Assembly: GCA_017464135.1 (NCBI GenBank)
Contig: JAFUEB010000001.1
Span: 1 to 64,000 of the forward strand
Length of the DNA: 64,000 nucleotides
Direction: 5' to 3'
Source of the DNA: Candidatus Saccharimonadota bacterium
GTDB lineage: Bacteria; Patescibacteriota; Saccharimonadia; Saccharimonadales; Saccharimonadaceae
Notes under the pieces: model-generated
Databases searched by the model: none
What the model was told of the DNA's origin: nothing
What the model saw: only the letters and a program-made list of their open reading frames with translations
In this document: piece by piece, positions 51,853 through 61,197 of the stretch
Layout: each line of letters opens with the position of its first letter
How positions within the stretch are numbered: position 1 is the first letter of the stretch
Translations under genes and position numbers: made by a program

Positions 51853-54800
51853 CTATGCATGCCAACCAAATGTACGACGCCTATGAATTCGAAGGCCATA
51901 ATATGTACTGACACTTGCCACTGCTACCACGAGCGAAGCCGTTACAATGATTTGCGGAACACCCATATCATCGCCACGCGTAAACGCACCCGTGTCCGGA
52001 ATCTTAATCTCAACCCCAACCGTCTGTTTCACGTCATTTAGATCCTTGTGTTCAGCAATTAATTCATCTTCCGTGAGTTCCTGCGCTGGCGTAATCACAT
52101 CACCAGTTTCTTCATCGATTTCTTCTTCAATCCATTCACCAAAGTAGAGTTCTTCAAACACCACAATTTCCTTACCCGTCATGCCATCAGTCTTAAAGGT
52201 AAACTCCATTTCCTCAAAGCCATGGTCATCTTCTGCCACAAATACATGAATCACCTTGGTTTTCTCATCTAATAATTCAATTACTTCGCCAGTGTCTTTG
52301 TCGCGTAACTCACCTACCAAAGTATAAGTATCACCAACCACCAAACCTTCATATTCAATCTTGTCAACCACCGTCGCTTCGATATCTTTCTTCAGTTCCT
52401 TGTCGCCATCGGTTTTGTCAGTCGCTATCGTATGAATCTTTGGTGTCGCCACATCAATCATCTGCTTCGTGTCGTTCGCATCCTTGTGCCAGGCAATCAA
52501 AGTCTCCGAATTATTATTTTCCACGCGGTACAACTCTTCGTAAATCACTAGTGACTTGCCCTTAAATTCACGTGTATCAAACTTAAATTCTACCTGCGTT
52601 TCAGTCGGAATCACGCTCGCACTTCTAAGATCAATCGTTGTTTCGCCAATCACCTCAGCACGGTCACCGGTTTCCACAATCGCTTCAATCGGTGTATCTT
52701 CCGTCTCGGAGCCATTCTCGCCTTTTCTTTCTACCACATAACCAACAACCTTATATTTCTCTTTCGTTAAGCCTTCAAGACTCACCGTATCCACAATCGT
52801 CGCCATACCAACACCAATTGTGTGGTCACTATCAAGTTTATCCACCGCTTCCGTACCCACGCGCGGACGTACTTTCACGGTCTGGTTCGTATCATTAATG
52901 TTTTCGTGACCAATCACGAGATCCGTCAGCTGGTCTTCCCAGTTCGACGACGTCACGCCATCCACATATTCATAAACGCGCTCGTACACGACCACTTCCT
53001 TACCCGGAATCGTCGTCGCATCAATATTAAATCTCACTGTCGATGAACTCTCGACCGCATCCGGCATTGTAATCTTCGTAATCTTCGCCGGTACTTCTAC
53101 GCCACCGATTTCCAGTACCTTAGTCGTACCAGTTGACTTCGTTTCGGCCTTATCAATTAATCTTGCTACCAAGATGTAATCACGTCCCACTACCAAATTC
53201 TGGTAGGTCACTTCATCGCGAATCACCTGTGCTCTGTCCGGCTCTATAATCTTATCGCCATCCGTATCATCCGTCGCATTCGTTGAAAGTCCGAGATCCA
53301 CCACGCGCACGATTTCCTTCGTATCCGAGAAATCCGCATTGTGTACTGTCGTGAGAAGCCACTCATCGCCATTTCGCTTGTAAAGTTTTTGAATAATACC
53401 AAGTGTTTCACCAATGTATTCCGTCGTATCGATTGTGTTAAAGTTGAGATCAAAGCTGCCCGTTCCGCCGCTCGATGCCGTAAAGTTCTGTGCCTTCGTC
53501 GTAATCTTCTCTTGCGGTGGCGTAATCTTCCAAAGCTCGCCTTCCACGCGGTAACTTGCGCCCGCCTCAAGACCACCATACATCGTGTAATCCGTCACGC
53601 CAGCGTTCTCGCCAATCTCAATTTCCTTATCTTCCGGCGAGACATTTTCCTTGTCATCCGGATTACTATTCGTATTTCTTGCTACCGTATCAATCTGTGG
53701 GTTATCCGGTAGTTCGTTTACCACTGTCTTCGTAACCGTCTGTCCTTGCGACGAAATCGTGACAGTAAAGCTCTCCTTTTTATAGGCCACGTTCTTCGAC
53801 GATTCATTTTCAACCACCGTATAAGTGCCATAAACAATATTGTTTAGTGTCACCACGCCATTAGCATCGGTTTCACCAGTCGTATAGTTAATCCCCGCGT
53901 TCGCCGTATTCGTCAGCGTAAAGGTAATTCCCGCAAACGGCGCATTCGTCCAACTATTTGTCGTCCCATCATAAATCTTGCGATACTTTGTAATCGTGAG
54001 ACTACCTTTAATAATCGAGTTCGAGAATGGCATCGATGTGAGATCAAACATCTGTCCATTCGTAGTTAGATAAAACTTCTTACAACTCGTATCCGTCAAA
54101 TTGTAACCCGTACTGGCGCTAGTTTCCTTCACACAATACCAGCTTCCGCCTGCCACCGGATCAATCGAAAGTGCCGAAGAACTAGTCGAGGCGAGACCAT
54201 ACGCGTTCGTCGTGAGAGTCACGCCAGTGGAAGTACCCACTGAGCCATTCGAATCCGACTTATAAACTGTAAAGGTCGTGCCTTGCACCGATGCTAAGCC
54301 ACGTGCCGAAGTCGAATTGGTTTCCACATCTACCTTCTTTACCGTCACGCCACCATTTAGCACTTGCTTGGTGTTAGACTTGTTTACCGTGGCTGTTGAA
54401 CCCGTCGGAATCGTACCACACACTGGCGTCGTATCTTGCACATACCCATTTGGTGGCGTCGTTTCCACAAAACAAACTACCTTACCGGCATCACCCGAAA
54501 GTGTCGACGTATAACCATCCGACCCAGTTGTCTTAGTTGCGATCGTTACACTACTATTTCCCTGTTCGTAAACTCTAAAGGTCGCATTAGCGAGCGGCGC
54601 ATTGGTCGCCGAATCATACTTATAAAGCCGAATATTACCAGTCGCCTTCGTATTTGCCATATTCACATAGACAGTTGAGTTCGCCTGGATAGTTGCACAA
54701 TGTGGGGTTGAGTCTAGCACATACCCACTCGGCGGCGTCGTCTCCACGAAACAAATCGTGTTCCCTGCCGTCGCTTCGTATGACGGAGTATAGCCATTCG

Positions 54801-55695
54801 AACCGGTCGTCCGGTTTGCCAATGTCGTGCCGCTATTATTCTGGTTGTAAAGTCTAAAGACCGCGCCACTAAGTACACCCGTACCACTCAGTGCTGCATT
54901 ATATCCAGTTGCTGAGTCATACTTCAGCATTTGAATGTAACCCGTTTGCACTACCGGAGTCGGCGTGTAACTACCTTCAATCCAACCGAGCGTCTGGTGA
55001 CTTGAATCGCTTGGGTTAAAAGTATACAGAGTGTATTGCGCTGGCGCATCTGAATAATTCGAATTAAACCAACTCATAATTGTGTTGTAAGCTTGCGTCA
55101 TACTGCTAGCCGCTGAGCCAGACAGACCGGCATAGTAACTACCAGCCGTTCCAGTGTAAACTGCACCAGCGAGCACGTGTCCCACCACGAACGCTCTTGC
55201 CTGCCCCGCCGTAAAACTCGCCCCGTAGCCATAAGTCACCGATCCAGCACTTGTAATTTGTGAACCAAGGCTTTCAAGATCCATTCCAGTCGACTTAAAG
55301 GCATTGTAAATCGTCGGGTTCACCGCCGCGTTCGTCACAAGCATAATTTTTACAATTGTCTGGTTCGATGAACTACTAATATAGCCATAATCACCCACGT
55401 GTGATGCTTTACCCGGTTGCAAGCACATTGCATACGAAGTATAACAACCGCCACCATTCCAACATGGTGCCCCCGAAGAACCATCATTAATACGATAAAT
55501 ATGTGTATTTAGCGAACCATAGGACATACCACCCGAAGGTGTCGCGCCTTCCATCATCGGCGAATCTGCCACGGCAAGTGGCGTTTCATTCATACTTCTG
55601 ACTAAACCAAAAATGGCCAATGCTGCAATCATAGCAAAGGCTAGCCCATTCACGGCTTTCAGAAAAATCTCCCGACTTTTTGTTTTTATCTTCAT
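51853..55695 (-). CDS. giant adhesin with thioester, SpaA and ester-bond domains
   Basis: The 1280-residue protein has a signal/anchor (about 13-33), a thioester-type domain with Cys91 (YAMCLQPGK) and Gln165 (TAGQARAFV), about four SpaA-like Ig repeats (about 250-680; FxVYEQGNSS, VCFVETTPPxGY), four T-Q ester-bond domains (about 690-1220; ATDKTDGDK, VVGDTYTLVGEL), then an IPDTG sorting motif, a hydrophobic helix and an RRR tail. Thioester domains can bond covalently to host surfaces, and ester/isopeptide domains stabilise stalks. No sortase lies in the window. Likely host-binding stalk. Confidence 0.9.
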   Translation of the reverse strand: MKIKTKSREIFLKAVNGLAFAMIAALAIFGLVRSMNETPLAVADSPMMEGATPSGGMSYGSLNTHIYRINDGSSGAPCWNGGGCYTSYAMCLQPGKASHVGDYGYISSSSNQTIVKIMLVTNAAVNPTIYNAFKSTGMDLESLGSQITSAGSVTYGYGASFTAGQARAFVVGHVLAGAVYTGTAGSYYAGLSGSAASSMTQAYNTIMSWFNSNYSDAPAQYTLYTFNPSDSSHQTLGWIEGSYTPTPVVQTGYIQMLKYDSATGYNAALSGTGVLSGAVFRLYNQNNSGTTLANRTTGSNGYTPSYEATAGNTICFVETTPPSGYVLDSTPHCATIQANSTVYVNMANTKATGNIRLYKYDSATNAPLANATFRVYEQGNSSVTIATKTTGSDGYTSTLSGDAGKVVCFVETTPPNGYVQDTTPVCGTIPTGSTATVNKSNTKQVLNGGVTVKKVDVETNSTSARGLASVQGTTFTVYKSDSNGSVGTSTGVTLTTNAYGLASTSSSALSIDPVAGGSWYCVKETSASTGYNLTDTSCKKFYLTTNGQMFDLTSMPFSNSIIKGSLTITKYRKIYDGTTNSWTNAPFAGITFTLTNTANAGINYTTGETDANGVVTLNNIVYGTYTVVENESSKNVAYKKESFTVTISSQGQTVTKTVVNELPDNPQIDTVARNTNSNPDDKENVSPEDKEIEIGENAGVTDYTMYGGLEAGASYRVEGELWKITPPQEKITTKAQNFTASSGGTGSFDLNFNTIDTTEYIGETLGIIQKLYKRNGDEWLLTTVHNADFSDTKEIVRVVDLGLSTNATDDTDGDKIIEPDRAQVIRDEVTYQNLVVGRDYILVARLIDKAETKSTGTTKVLEIGGVEVPAKITKITMPDAVESSSTVRFNIDATTIPGKEVVVYERVYEYVDGVTSSNWEDQLTDLVIGHENINDTNQTVKVRPRVGTEAVDKLDSDHTIGVGMATIVDTVSLEGLTKEKYKVVGYVVERKGENGSETEDTPIEAIVETGDRAEVIGETTIDLRSASVIPTETQVEFKFDTREFKGKSLVIYEELYRVENNNSETLIAWHKDANDTKQMIDVATPKIHTIATDKTDGDKELKKDIEATVVDKIEYEGLVVGDTYTLVGELRDKDTGEVIELLDEKTKVIHVFVAEDDHGFEEMEFTFKTDGMTGKEIVVFEELYFGEWIEEEIDEETGDVITPAQELTEDELIAEHKDLNDVKQTVGVEIKIPDTGAFTRGDDMGVPQIIVTASLVVAVASVSTYYGLRIHRRRTFGWHA

Positions 55696-55705
55696 TTTTT
55701 AAAAC

Positions 55706-55722
55706 TATATGACCTTTATTTA
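55706..55722 (-). promoter_or_regulatory. 17-nt leader element shared with the A2M gene
   Basis: TAAATAAAGGTCATATA on the minus strand, the second copy of the element at 45226. Predicted transcription starts within its left end. Its AAAGG is too far from the ATG (about 19 nt) to be the ribosome site. Confidence 0.7.
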
Positions 55723-55727
55723 TCTCT

Positions 55728-55756
55728 ATAATTGCACTTATGTTTAAAAAAGTCAA
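55728..55756 (-). promoter_or_regulatory. adhesin promoter
   Basis: TTGACT and AATTAT with a 17-nt spacer on the minus strand. Confidence 0.6.
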
Positions 55757-55767
55757 GTGTTTTATAA

Positions 55768-55773
55768 TATAAT
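55768..55773 (+). promoter_or_regulatory. -10 box, 7 nt before the UlaG-like gene
   Basis: The second of two overlapping TATAAT boxes ends 7 nt before the ATG at 55781. Confidence 0.55.
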
Positions 55774-55780
55774 TATCTAT

Positions 55781-56398
55781 ATGGAAGATAAATTATTATA
55801 TATAGGCCATGCCAGCCTCCGCCTGACTACTAGCGATGGCAAAAATATTTATGTAGATCCTTATGCCGGAAACGACAGTGACTACGAACTCCCGGCCGAT
55901 TTAATCCTTATTACTCACGACCATTTCGACCATAACGAAATTTCTAAAGTCCAGCACCGCGACCACGCGACTATCATTACCGAAAAAGAAGCCCTCATTA
56001 ATGGCGAATACAAATCCTTCGATTTAGATTTTGTAAAAGTCGAGGCTGTTTCCGCCGGCTATAACCAATTCCACGACGAAACCAAATGCGTTGGCTATAT
56101 TCTCACTCTAAAAAGCGGCATCACCCTCTACATTCCAGGTGACACCACCATTACGCCACAGATGGATTCCTTCGCAAGTCGTAACCTAGACTACGCCTTC
56201 TTCCCGATGGATGGTACCTATACGATGACACCGGAACTTGCGACCGAAGCGGCCGAGAAAGTTCACGCGAAGCATAGCATCCCATACCACACCGACCCAA
56301 ATAACGACGCTCTAAATCACGACATCGTCGCTCGCTTCACCGTGGAAAACAAACTCGTCGTCGAAAAAGGCGAAGAGATTTCTCTAACTAATTCTTAA
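55781..56398 (+). CDS. metallo-beta-lactamase-fold hydrolase (UPF0173/UlaG-like)
   Basis: The 205-residue protein has the MBL motif THDHFDH, GHASLRL at the start, Asp in YIPGDTT and a final His in IPYHTDP. This short single-domain pattern fits UPF0173/UlaG-like hydrolases of unknown substrate. An upstream in-frame ATG at 55757 lies before the promoter boxes and is rejected. It overlaps the convergent membrane gene by 4 nt. Confidence 0.87.
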   Translation: MEDKLLYIGHASLRLTTSDGKNIYVDPYAGNDSDYELPADLILITHDHFDHNEISKVQHRDHATIITEKEALINGEYKSFDLDFVKVEAVSAGYNQFHDETKCVGYILTLKSGITLYIPGDTTITPQMDSFASRNLDYAFFPMDGTYTMTPELATEAAEKVHAKHSIPYHTDPNNDALNHDIVARFTVENKLVVEKGEEISLTNS

Positions 56399-57873
56399 AA
56401 TTGTTCGTTTACCACATCGACTTCCATCGGAATGTTGTAGAACATTTTGTAGCGCTCGGTAAATTTATCAAACGTCGGTGACGACACCCACATTAGTGAA
56501 TCAAACGGCAAGCGTTTCAGGATTACTTCTTGCTTCCCCGCTTCCACTTCTTTTCGGATCGTCTTTAGTCGCATTACATCCACATAATAAACTGGTACAA
56601 AAATGCACACATAAACCGCCACGACTACTACGGCACTGAGTCTTAACGCCTTCTCGAGCCACGGCAAGAATTCATTTTGCTTTTTCGCTTTAAACGGTTC
56701 CAGCGCCTGCACCCACACCATCAAACTTATAATCACTAATAATATATATGGTGAGAAAAAGTTCCTCGGCCCAATCGGCGTCACCACAAGGAGCGGCCCG
56801 ACGAGAATTGCAAACGAAAGCCACAGCACCGTCATGATTCTCCGTTCTGTCTTTTTGTCCTTCAAAATCGAAATCGTAAACACCACGAGCGACACAATCG
56901 CAATGAAAGAAAGAAGTGCTTCGAGATACAAAAAGACTTTCGGCTTGTACGTCGCGCCAATCACCACGTTGCTCAGCACGTCAATTAATGTAAATGCAGC
57001 AAAAACCGCAAACGACCACACCGATACTTTGTTTCTTTTATGCCCGCCGAGGAAGAACAGCCCACCAAGAAACAGCGACAAAACTAGAACCACATTCTTA
57101 AATAATCCATACGGGTGAATCGCCGTCACGTAATTCTCTTTCGCCCGCATAATGAGGTCCGTAACCGAAAAGCTCATCGTCCGATACCCGTCCTGTGCAC
57201 TCGCAATATTTGTATACGCCGAATTCGTGAACATGAGGACCGCGCCAATCACCGCGCCAATCGTAAAGATTAGAAGCGCTGGCGAGAATCTTCTTTCCTT
57301 CGCCCACAAATAGATCTGAAGTAATATCGGCATCACCACGAAAAACACTGTCACATTCTCCATAATAAGGCTTCCGCCTAGCCCCAGTAAAAACATCCCA
57401 ATTTTTAGCCAAAGCGACTCCACCTTGCCTTCAAAAACAATATTAAACACTACCATCAGAAACGTCACAATCATAATCGCCGTCGTCGCATAGTTGGAGA
57501 ACCCAGACGTCCACGCCACCGACTGCGCGAAAATCTCATTTCCGACGAGAAAGATTAGCAGTATTGTCGCAAAGAACGCCCACTTCTGTTTCACAATGCT
57601 TTTTACAATCCACCCTATTCCAAAGAATGTCCCCGCCATCACGAGAGCCTTGAGTACACGTAGCCGCGTCAAAACTAGCACGATGATATAGCCAAAATAT
57701 CGTCCACCATAGTCAACGAATCCGGCATTAATCCGATCAATCCCCACCGACGAGCCCCACGACCAGTCGTCACCTGTATACGGGAATAAATAGCAAAGCA
57801 CCGCGAGGAGCACAAAAGTCATCAAGTACCAAGTCCGGTCCTTCCTAAGCCAATAACGTAATCTGTTTTTCAT
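56395..57873 (-). CDS. DUF6056-like polytopic membrane protein
   Basis: The 492-residue protein has about eleven helices. The first outside loop reads TGDDWSWG, followed by GRYFGY, the pattern of DUF6056-type proteins and of GT-C glycosyltransferases with an Asp-Asp pair. It may transfer a polyprenyl-linked sugar to the surface, but the family is uncharacterised. Leader contains AGAGGT 7 nt before the ATG. Confidence 0.78.
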   Translation of the reverse strand: MKNRLRYWLRKDRTWYLMTFVLLAVLCYLFPYTGDDWSWGSSVGIDRINAGFVDYGGRYFGYIIVLVLTRLRVLKALVMAGTFFGIGWIVKSIVKQKWAFFATILLIFLVGNEIFAQSVAWTSGFSNYATTAIMIVTFLMVVFNIVFEGKVESLWLKIGMFLLGLGGSLIMENVTVFFVVMPILLQIYLWAKERRFSPALLIFTIGAVIGAVLMFTNSAYTNIASAQDGYRTMSFSVTDLIMRAKENYVTAIHPYGLFKNVVLVLSLFLGGLFFLGGHKRNKVSVWSFAVFAAFTLIDVLSNVVIGATYKPKVFLYLEALLSFIAIVSLVVFTISILKDKKTERRIMTVLWLSFAILVGPLLVVTPIGPRNFFSPYILLVIISLMVWVQALEPFKAKKQNEFLPWLEKALRLSAVVVVAVYVCIFVPVYYVDVMRLKTIRKEVEAGKQEVILKRLPFDSLMWVSSPTFDKFTERYKMFYNIPMEVDVVNEQF

Positions 57874-57948
57874 TTTTTACCTCTACAACTTGTATAGAAT
57901 TATAAGATAAAACTCCCCGATTATCAATCTAACAATTTTTCAATAAAA

Positions 57949-57966
57949 AAGCCCCCGTAGGGGCTT
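57949..57966 (-). terminator. terminator overlapping the 180-residue gene stop
   Basis: AAGCCCC/GGGGCTT with a 4-nt loop, followed on the minus strand by TTTTTTATTG. The stem overlaps the stop codon. Confidence 0.85.
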
Positions 57967-58507
57967 AGGATTTTGTGCGATTCTTAGTTGAAGACTGAGC
58001 GTCCGTATTTAGAAGATTTGTTTCGTTATACGAGTTAACCGTGTATTCTCGGATAATTTTATCCTCTTCATAACGATAGACAATCTCGATTTCCTGTCTT
58101 GTGACACTCGTATCAGGCATTTTCTTGCTTCCCCGCCGATAGCCGGAAAACAGCATCTCGGAATTCGCGTTATAAGACTGCGTTTCCACCGTTTCGATAG
58201 CGTTACCATTATTATCATAGTATTGGTACGTTTTCGTTTGGTGAATTCTCACCACGGCATCCTCGTCTCGAATATCATCATCGATGAATTCCTTGTTCGT
58301 TCCGTCATAGGCCGGGTTCACCGTTAGTCTAGTCGATAAATCAACTTCAACTACTTCCGGGCTCTCTTCTGGTGGCCTTAAGAAATGTTTAATCACCGAA
58401 GGAAAAAACTCTTCTCCGTGTGTCGCATAGTAATAATACCGGAAACACGAAAACGCCGCCAGAATGAGAAACAGAATAATAATTAAGATCTTCTGGCCTC
58501 GTTTCAT
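57965..58507 (-). CDS. membrane-anchored protein, 180 residues, unknown
   Basis: No family recognised. One N-terminal helix (about 7-27) anchors a soluble domain with alternating polar strands and many Tyr and Thr. It starts 13 nt after the SPFH lipoprotein gene with a GAGGTGA ribosome site, so it is probably its operon partner at the outer membrane face. Confidence 0.75.
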   Translation of the reverse strand: MKRGQKILIIILFLILAAFSCFRYYYYATHGEEFFPSVIKHFLRPPEESPEVVEVDLSTRLTVNPAYDGTNKEFIDDDIRDEDAVVRIHQTKTYQYYDNNGNAIETVETQSYNANSEMLFSGYRRGSKKMPDTSVTRQEIEIVYRYEEDKIIREYTVNSYNETNLLNTDAQSSTKNRTKS

Positions 58508-58520
58508 TATGTCACCTCAC

Positions 58521-59366
58521 TTAAGGCTCGTCTTTCAGTGCCTCGTTGACGTAGTATTCAATCAACTGTTCCATCGGGCTACCGGGGGTACAATGTCCAT
58601 CCCATTTTTCGATAATGAGATAGGCTGCCACTTCAGGGGTGAATTTTTCGCTGAGTTCTTCCCAGCCAGCCGTCAGACGTTCGGCTTCATACTTCGCGAG
58701 CTCCGCCTGCGTTTCGGCACTAGCGATGTTCGTCTCATATTCCAGCTTGTCATTTTCGGCTCGCTTGGTGAGGATCGCTCCGCGCGAGAGTTCCTGGTCG
58801 TACGCTGCTTCCGGCGAGAGATTCCCGATTGAAACGGAAGTCACGGTGATGAGCGTCGTATCTTCGCCGTTGTGATACCCGAGATATTCATTAATTCTCT
58901 TCTGGAGTATCTCCTTAAAGATCGGCTCCACATACACTCGTTTCGTCGCATTTTTCGCTTCTACTTCAAGCAGTGCATCCTTCAGGGCATTTTCCACGAT
59001 TGACTGTGGAATGATATTCTCCCGGTCTGAAACGTTTTTCACGAGCCAAACCGATTTTGCTCCGCCACCAATCCTATAGCTAAAGCTATAGCCAGAGGCA
59101 TTGATAATGACGTCGTCTTTGCTCTGCCCCTCAATGGAATTACTGTAAGAAGCAGTCTTAATCTTGTTGTCTACGATCACAATCGAAGTGTGCGTACTGT
59201 CATCAGTTGTATGACGCCCAGGCTGCAGGTATTCATCGGATACGATTCCGTCGTGTACCACGACACCAGTCGCGCCATCCGGCACTACCGTCTCACTACA
59301 TCCCACCAGAAACACCATTACCATGAGAACGAGAATTGCGATTACCAGCTTTTTCACTGTCTTCAT
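58521..59366 (-). CDS. SPFH/band 7 domain lipoprotein
   Basis: The 281-residue protein has a lipoprotein signal with box LVGC at Cys23 and a SPFH domain (about 25-205; VKNVSDRENIIPQSIVENALKD-type helix, Ala/Glu-rich helix after). SPFH proteins normally sit on the cytoplasmic side and oligomerise on membranes. A lipobox would place this one outside, which is unusual. Leader has AAGGATGG upstream. Confidence 0.85.
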   Translation of the reverse strand: MKTVKKLVIAILVLMVMVFLVGCSETVVPDGATGVVVHDGIVSDEYLQPGRHTTDDSTHTSIVIVDNKIKTASYSNSIEGQSKDDVIINASGYSFSYRIGGGAKSVWLVKNVSDRENIIPQSIVENALKDALLEVEAKNATKRVYVEPIFKEILQKRINEYLGYHNGEDTTLITVTSVSIGNLSPEAAYDQELSRGAILTKRAENDKLEYETNIASAETQAELAKYEAERLTAGWEELSEKFTPEVAAYLIIEKWDGHCTPGSPMEQLIEYYVNEALKDEP

Positions 59367-59489
59367 TCACATGCACCATCCTTTTAAAAAATACTTTGGC
59401 TTTTCGCCAACCCGGTTATTTTAACACATTTTACAAAATAATGCAAATATTATTAGGGCTATGCCATTTACTTTTTGCCAATTTTATGC

Positions 59490-59495
59490 TATAAT
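59490..59495 (+). promoter_or_regulatory. -10 box of the third M15 peptidase gene
   Basis: TATAAT with a leader of about 38 nt; the -35 region is weak (TTACTT at 17 nt). Confidence 0.55.
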
Positions 59496-59538
59496 TAATA
59501 AACTCGTTTGAGTATATTTTTATAGGGGGTGTACCTTA

Positions 59539-60258
59539 ATGAAAAAATGGTTATTCTGTCTAGCAATCGTTCTCTGCTTCGTGCTTTTATTTAGTATCAG
59601 CGCTTTAGCTGAGAACAAAGAGCCCGTCGCAGAAAACGAAGAAGATGAGTTCTACGCCACCGTAATCACGGACGAACTCTTCGACCGCATCTACGGCAAA
59701 TCGTTCAAGACCGATTGCACGGTCTCGCGCGATGAACTTCGCTATCTGCATCTACTCCATGTGGATTTAGACGGCGAAACCCACGAAGGCGAAATGATCG
59801 TCAACTACCACATCGCAGATACCGTCCTCGACATCTTCCGCGAACTCTACGAAGCGAAATACCCGATTGAAAAAATCCGCCTCGTAGACGAATACGATGC
59901 GGACGACGAAGCCTCGATGCGTGACAACAATTCGTCCAGTTTCAACTTCCGTTTCATCTCGCACACCACGCGTGTTTCGAAGCACGGCCTCGGCCTCGCC
60001 ATTGATATCAACACGCTCTACAATCCTTACACCAAGGTCGTAGACGGCGAACGGATTATCGAACCGGCGACCGGCGAACCCTATCTGGATCGCGACGCGG
60101 ACTTCCCGTACAAGATTGATCACGACGACCTCGCCTATAAGCTCTTCACTGAAGCCGGCTTCGAGTGGGGCGGCGACTGGACCGACCGCAAGGACTACCA
60201 GCACTTCGAAATCCCGACTGACGTCATCGAATCCTGGTACCCCGAAAACGCAGCATAA
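59539..60258 (+). CDS. secreted M15 peptidase (peptidase_M15_4-like)
   Basis: The 239-residue protein has a Sec signal (about 1-24, ending ALA) and an endolysin-like M15 domain. Zinc ligands are intact: SKHGLGLAIDINTLYNP (His and Asp) and DYQHFEI (His), with GFEWGGDW between. This branch includes L-Ala-D-Glu and D-Ala-D-Ala peptidases that cut wall peptides. GGGGGT lies 11-16 nt before the ATG. Codon choice is richer in G and C than most neighbours, possibly a sign of transfer. Confidence 0.88.
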   Translation: MKKWLFCLAIVLCFVLLFSISALAENKEPVAENEEDEFYATVITDELFDRIYGKSFKTDCTVSRDELRYLHLLHVDLDGETHEGEMIVNYHIADTVLDIFRELYEAKYPIEKIRLVDEYDADDEASMRDNNSSSFNFRFISHTTRVSKHGLGLAIDINTLYNPYTKVVDGERIIEPATGEPYLDRDADFPYKIDHDDLAYKLFTEAGFEWGGDWTDRKDYQHFEIPTDVIESWYPENAA

Positions 60259-60265
60259 CCAAAAG

Positions 60266-60286
60266 ACCCGCGAAAGCGGGTTTTTC
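60266..60286 (+). terminator. terminator of the third M15 peptidase gene
   Basis: ACCCGC/GCGGGT with a GAAA tetraloop and a T run. Confidence 0.92.
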
Positions 60287-60331
60287 TTGAGCAATATAGT
60301 AGTAATACAATCTGGTCTTAGTTCGTTACAT

Positions 60332-61075
60332 CTACTTGTTCTTTTTTTGTCTTAAACGTTTTTCTTGGTATTCTTTTTCAGCTCGCAAAAAGCTTTCAGC
60401 GACTTCCATCATCTGTTTTTTACTAGAAAACGGATCACGCTCACTATACTCTTTTAAATCATTTTTGATGAGTGAGATTAGTTGATCGACTCTAACAATA
60501 TGCTCTCTGTCATATTTTGAAGCTTCCCTGGCATTAATAATACTTTCAGTATTTGAAACCACTACTAGCGGCTTATACCAATTCTTTTCAAATAATGCGC
60601 TAAAAAGAGCGTTTGTAATTCTATCGTTCTTTTGACGCCAACGTTGTTTCACGGTATCCATATGCCTTTGGTTCTGAGAAAGCGGAGATTCATGGCTAAC
60701 TACTTTCTTTCCGTTTCTAATTAGAATTGTGCCATCCTTGCAAATCTTCCAGTCCCCACTCCAATTCTTACTCTCAATCAAATAGGTCCATCCTCTTGTT
60801 ATTACAACAAAATCAATCTGTGCATCTTCTACATGTATCCCATGCAAAATATACATACCTATATCAGAATGTTCTAATTGGTATAAAATATTAGCCTCTC
60901 CCTCAGCGCCCTTCTTAAGACCAGCAAGTTTTTTCTTATTCTCGATCGAACGATGAGATTCTAAATAAGCAATCTGCCTTTGAAACCCTTCATCATCACG
61001 TTTAAGTATTACTGGTGTATGAAATCCACCAAAAAACTCCTGAACGCCGTTAAAAAAAGAATCCATGGTCGCCAT
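60332..61075 (-). CDS. NERD domain protein
   Basis: The 247-residue protein has a NERD (nuclease-related) domain (about 50-165): GEANILYQL, the DFVVITRGWTYLIESKNW core with Asp and the ExK pair, and a C-terminal helical region. NERD is a PD-(D/E)xK-like fold found in defence and DNA-processing proteins. No helicase domain is fused. It faces away from an Mrr-like gene 123 nt off. Confidence 0.88.
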   Translation of the reverse strand: MATMDSFFNGVQEFFGGFHTPVILKRDDEGFQRQIAYLESHRSIENKKKLAGLKKGAEGEANILYQLEHSDIGMYILHGIHVEDAQIDFVVITRGWTYLIESKNWSGDWKICKDGTILIRNGKKVVSHESPLSQNQRHMDTVKQRWRQKNDRITNALFSALFEKNWYKPLVVVSNTESIINAREASKYDREHIVRVDQLISLIKNDLKEYSERDPFSSKKQMMEVAESFLRAEKEYQEKRLRQKKNK

Positions 61076-61082
61076 AATTACT

Positions 61083-61088
61083 ATTATA
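61083..61088 (-). promoter_or_regulatory. -10 box, 7 nt before the NERD gene
   Basis: TATAAT on the minus strand, 7 nt to the ATG. Confidence 0.6.
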
Positions 61089-61197
61089 CGCGCTACAATT
61101 AGAATAGCAAACTAAAGCGATAAGCCTACCACTTTCTCAATAGAAACACCATTATTCGCTGTGTTATAATCATAATAATACGAATAAAAGGTTAATT

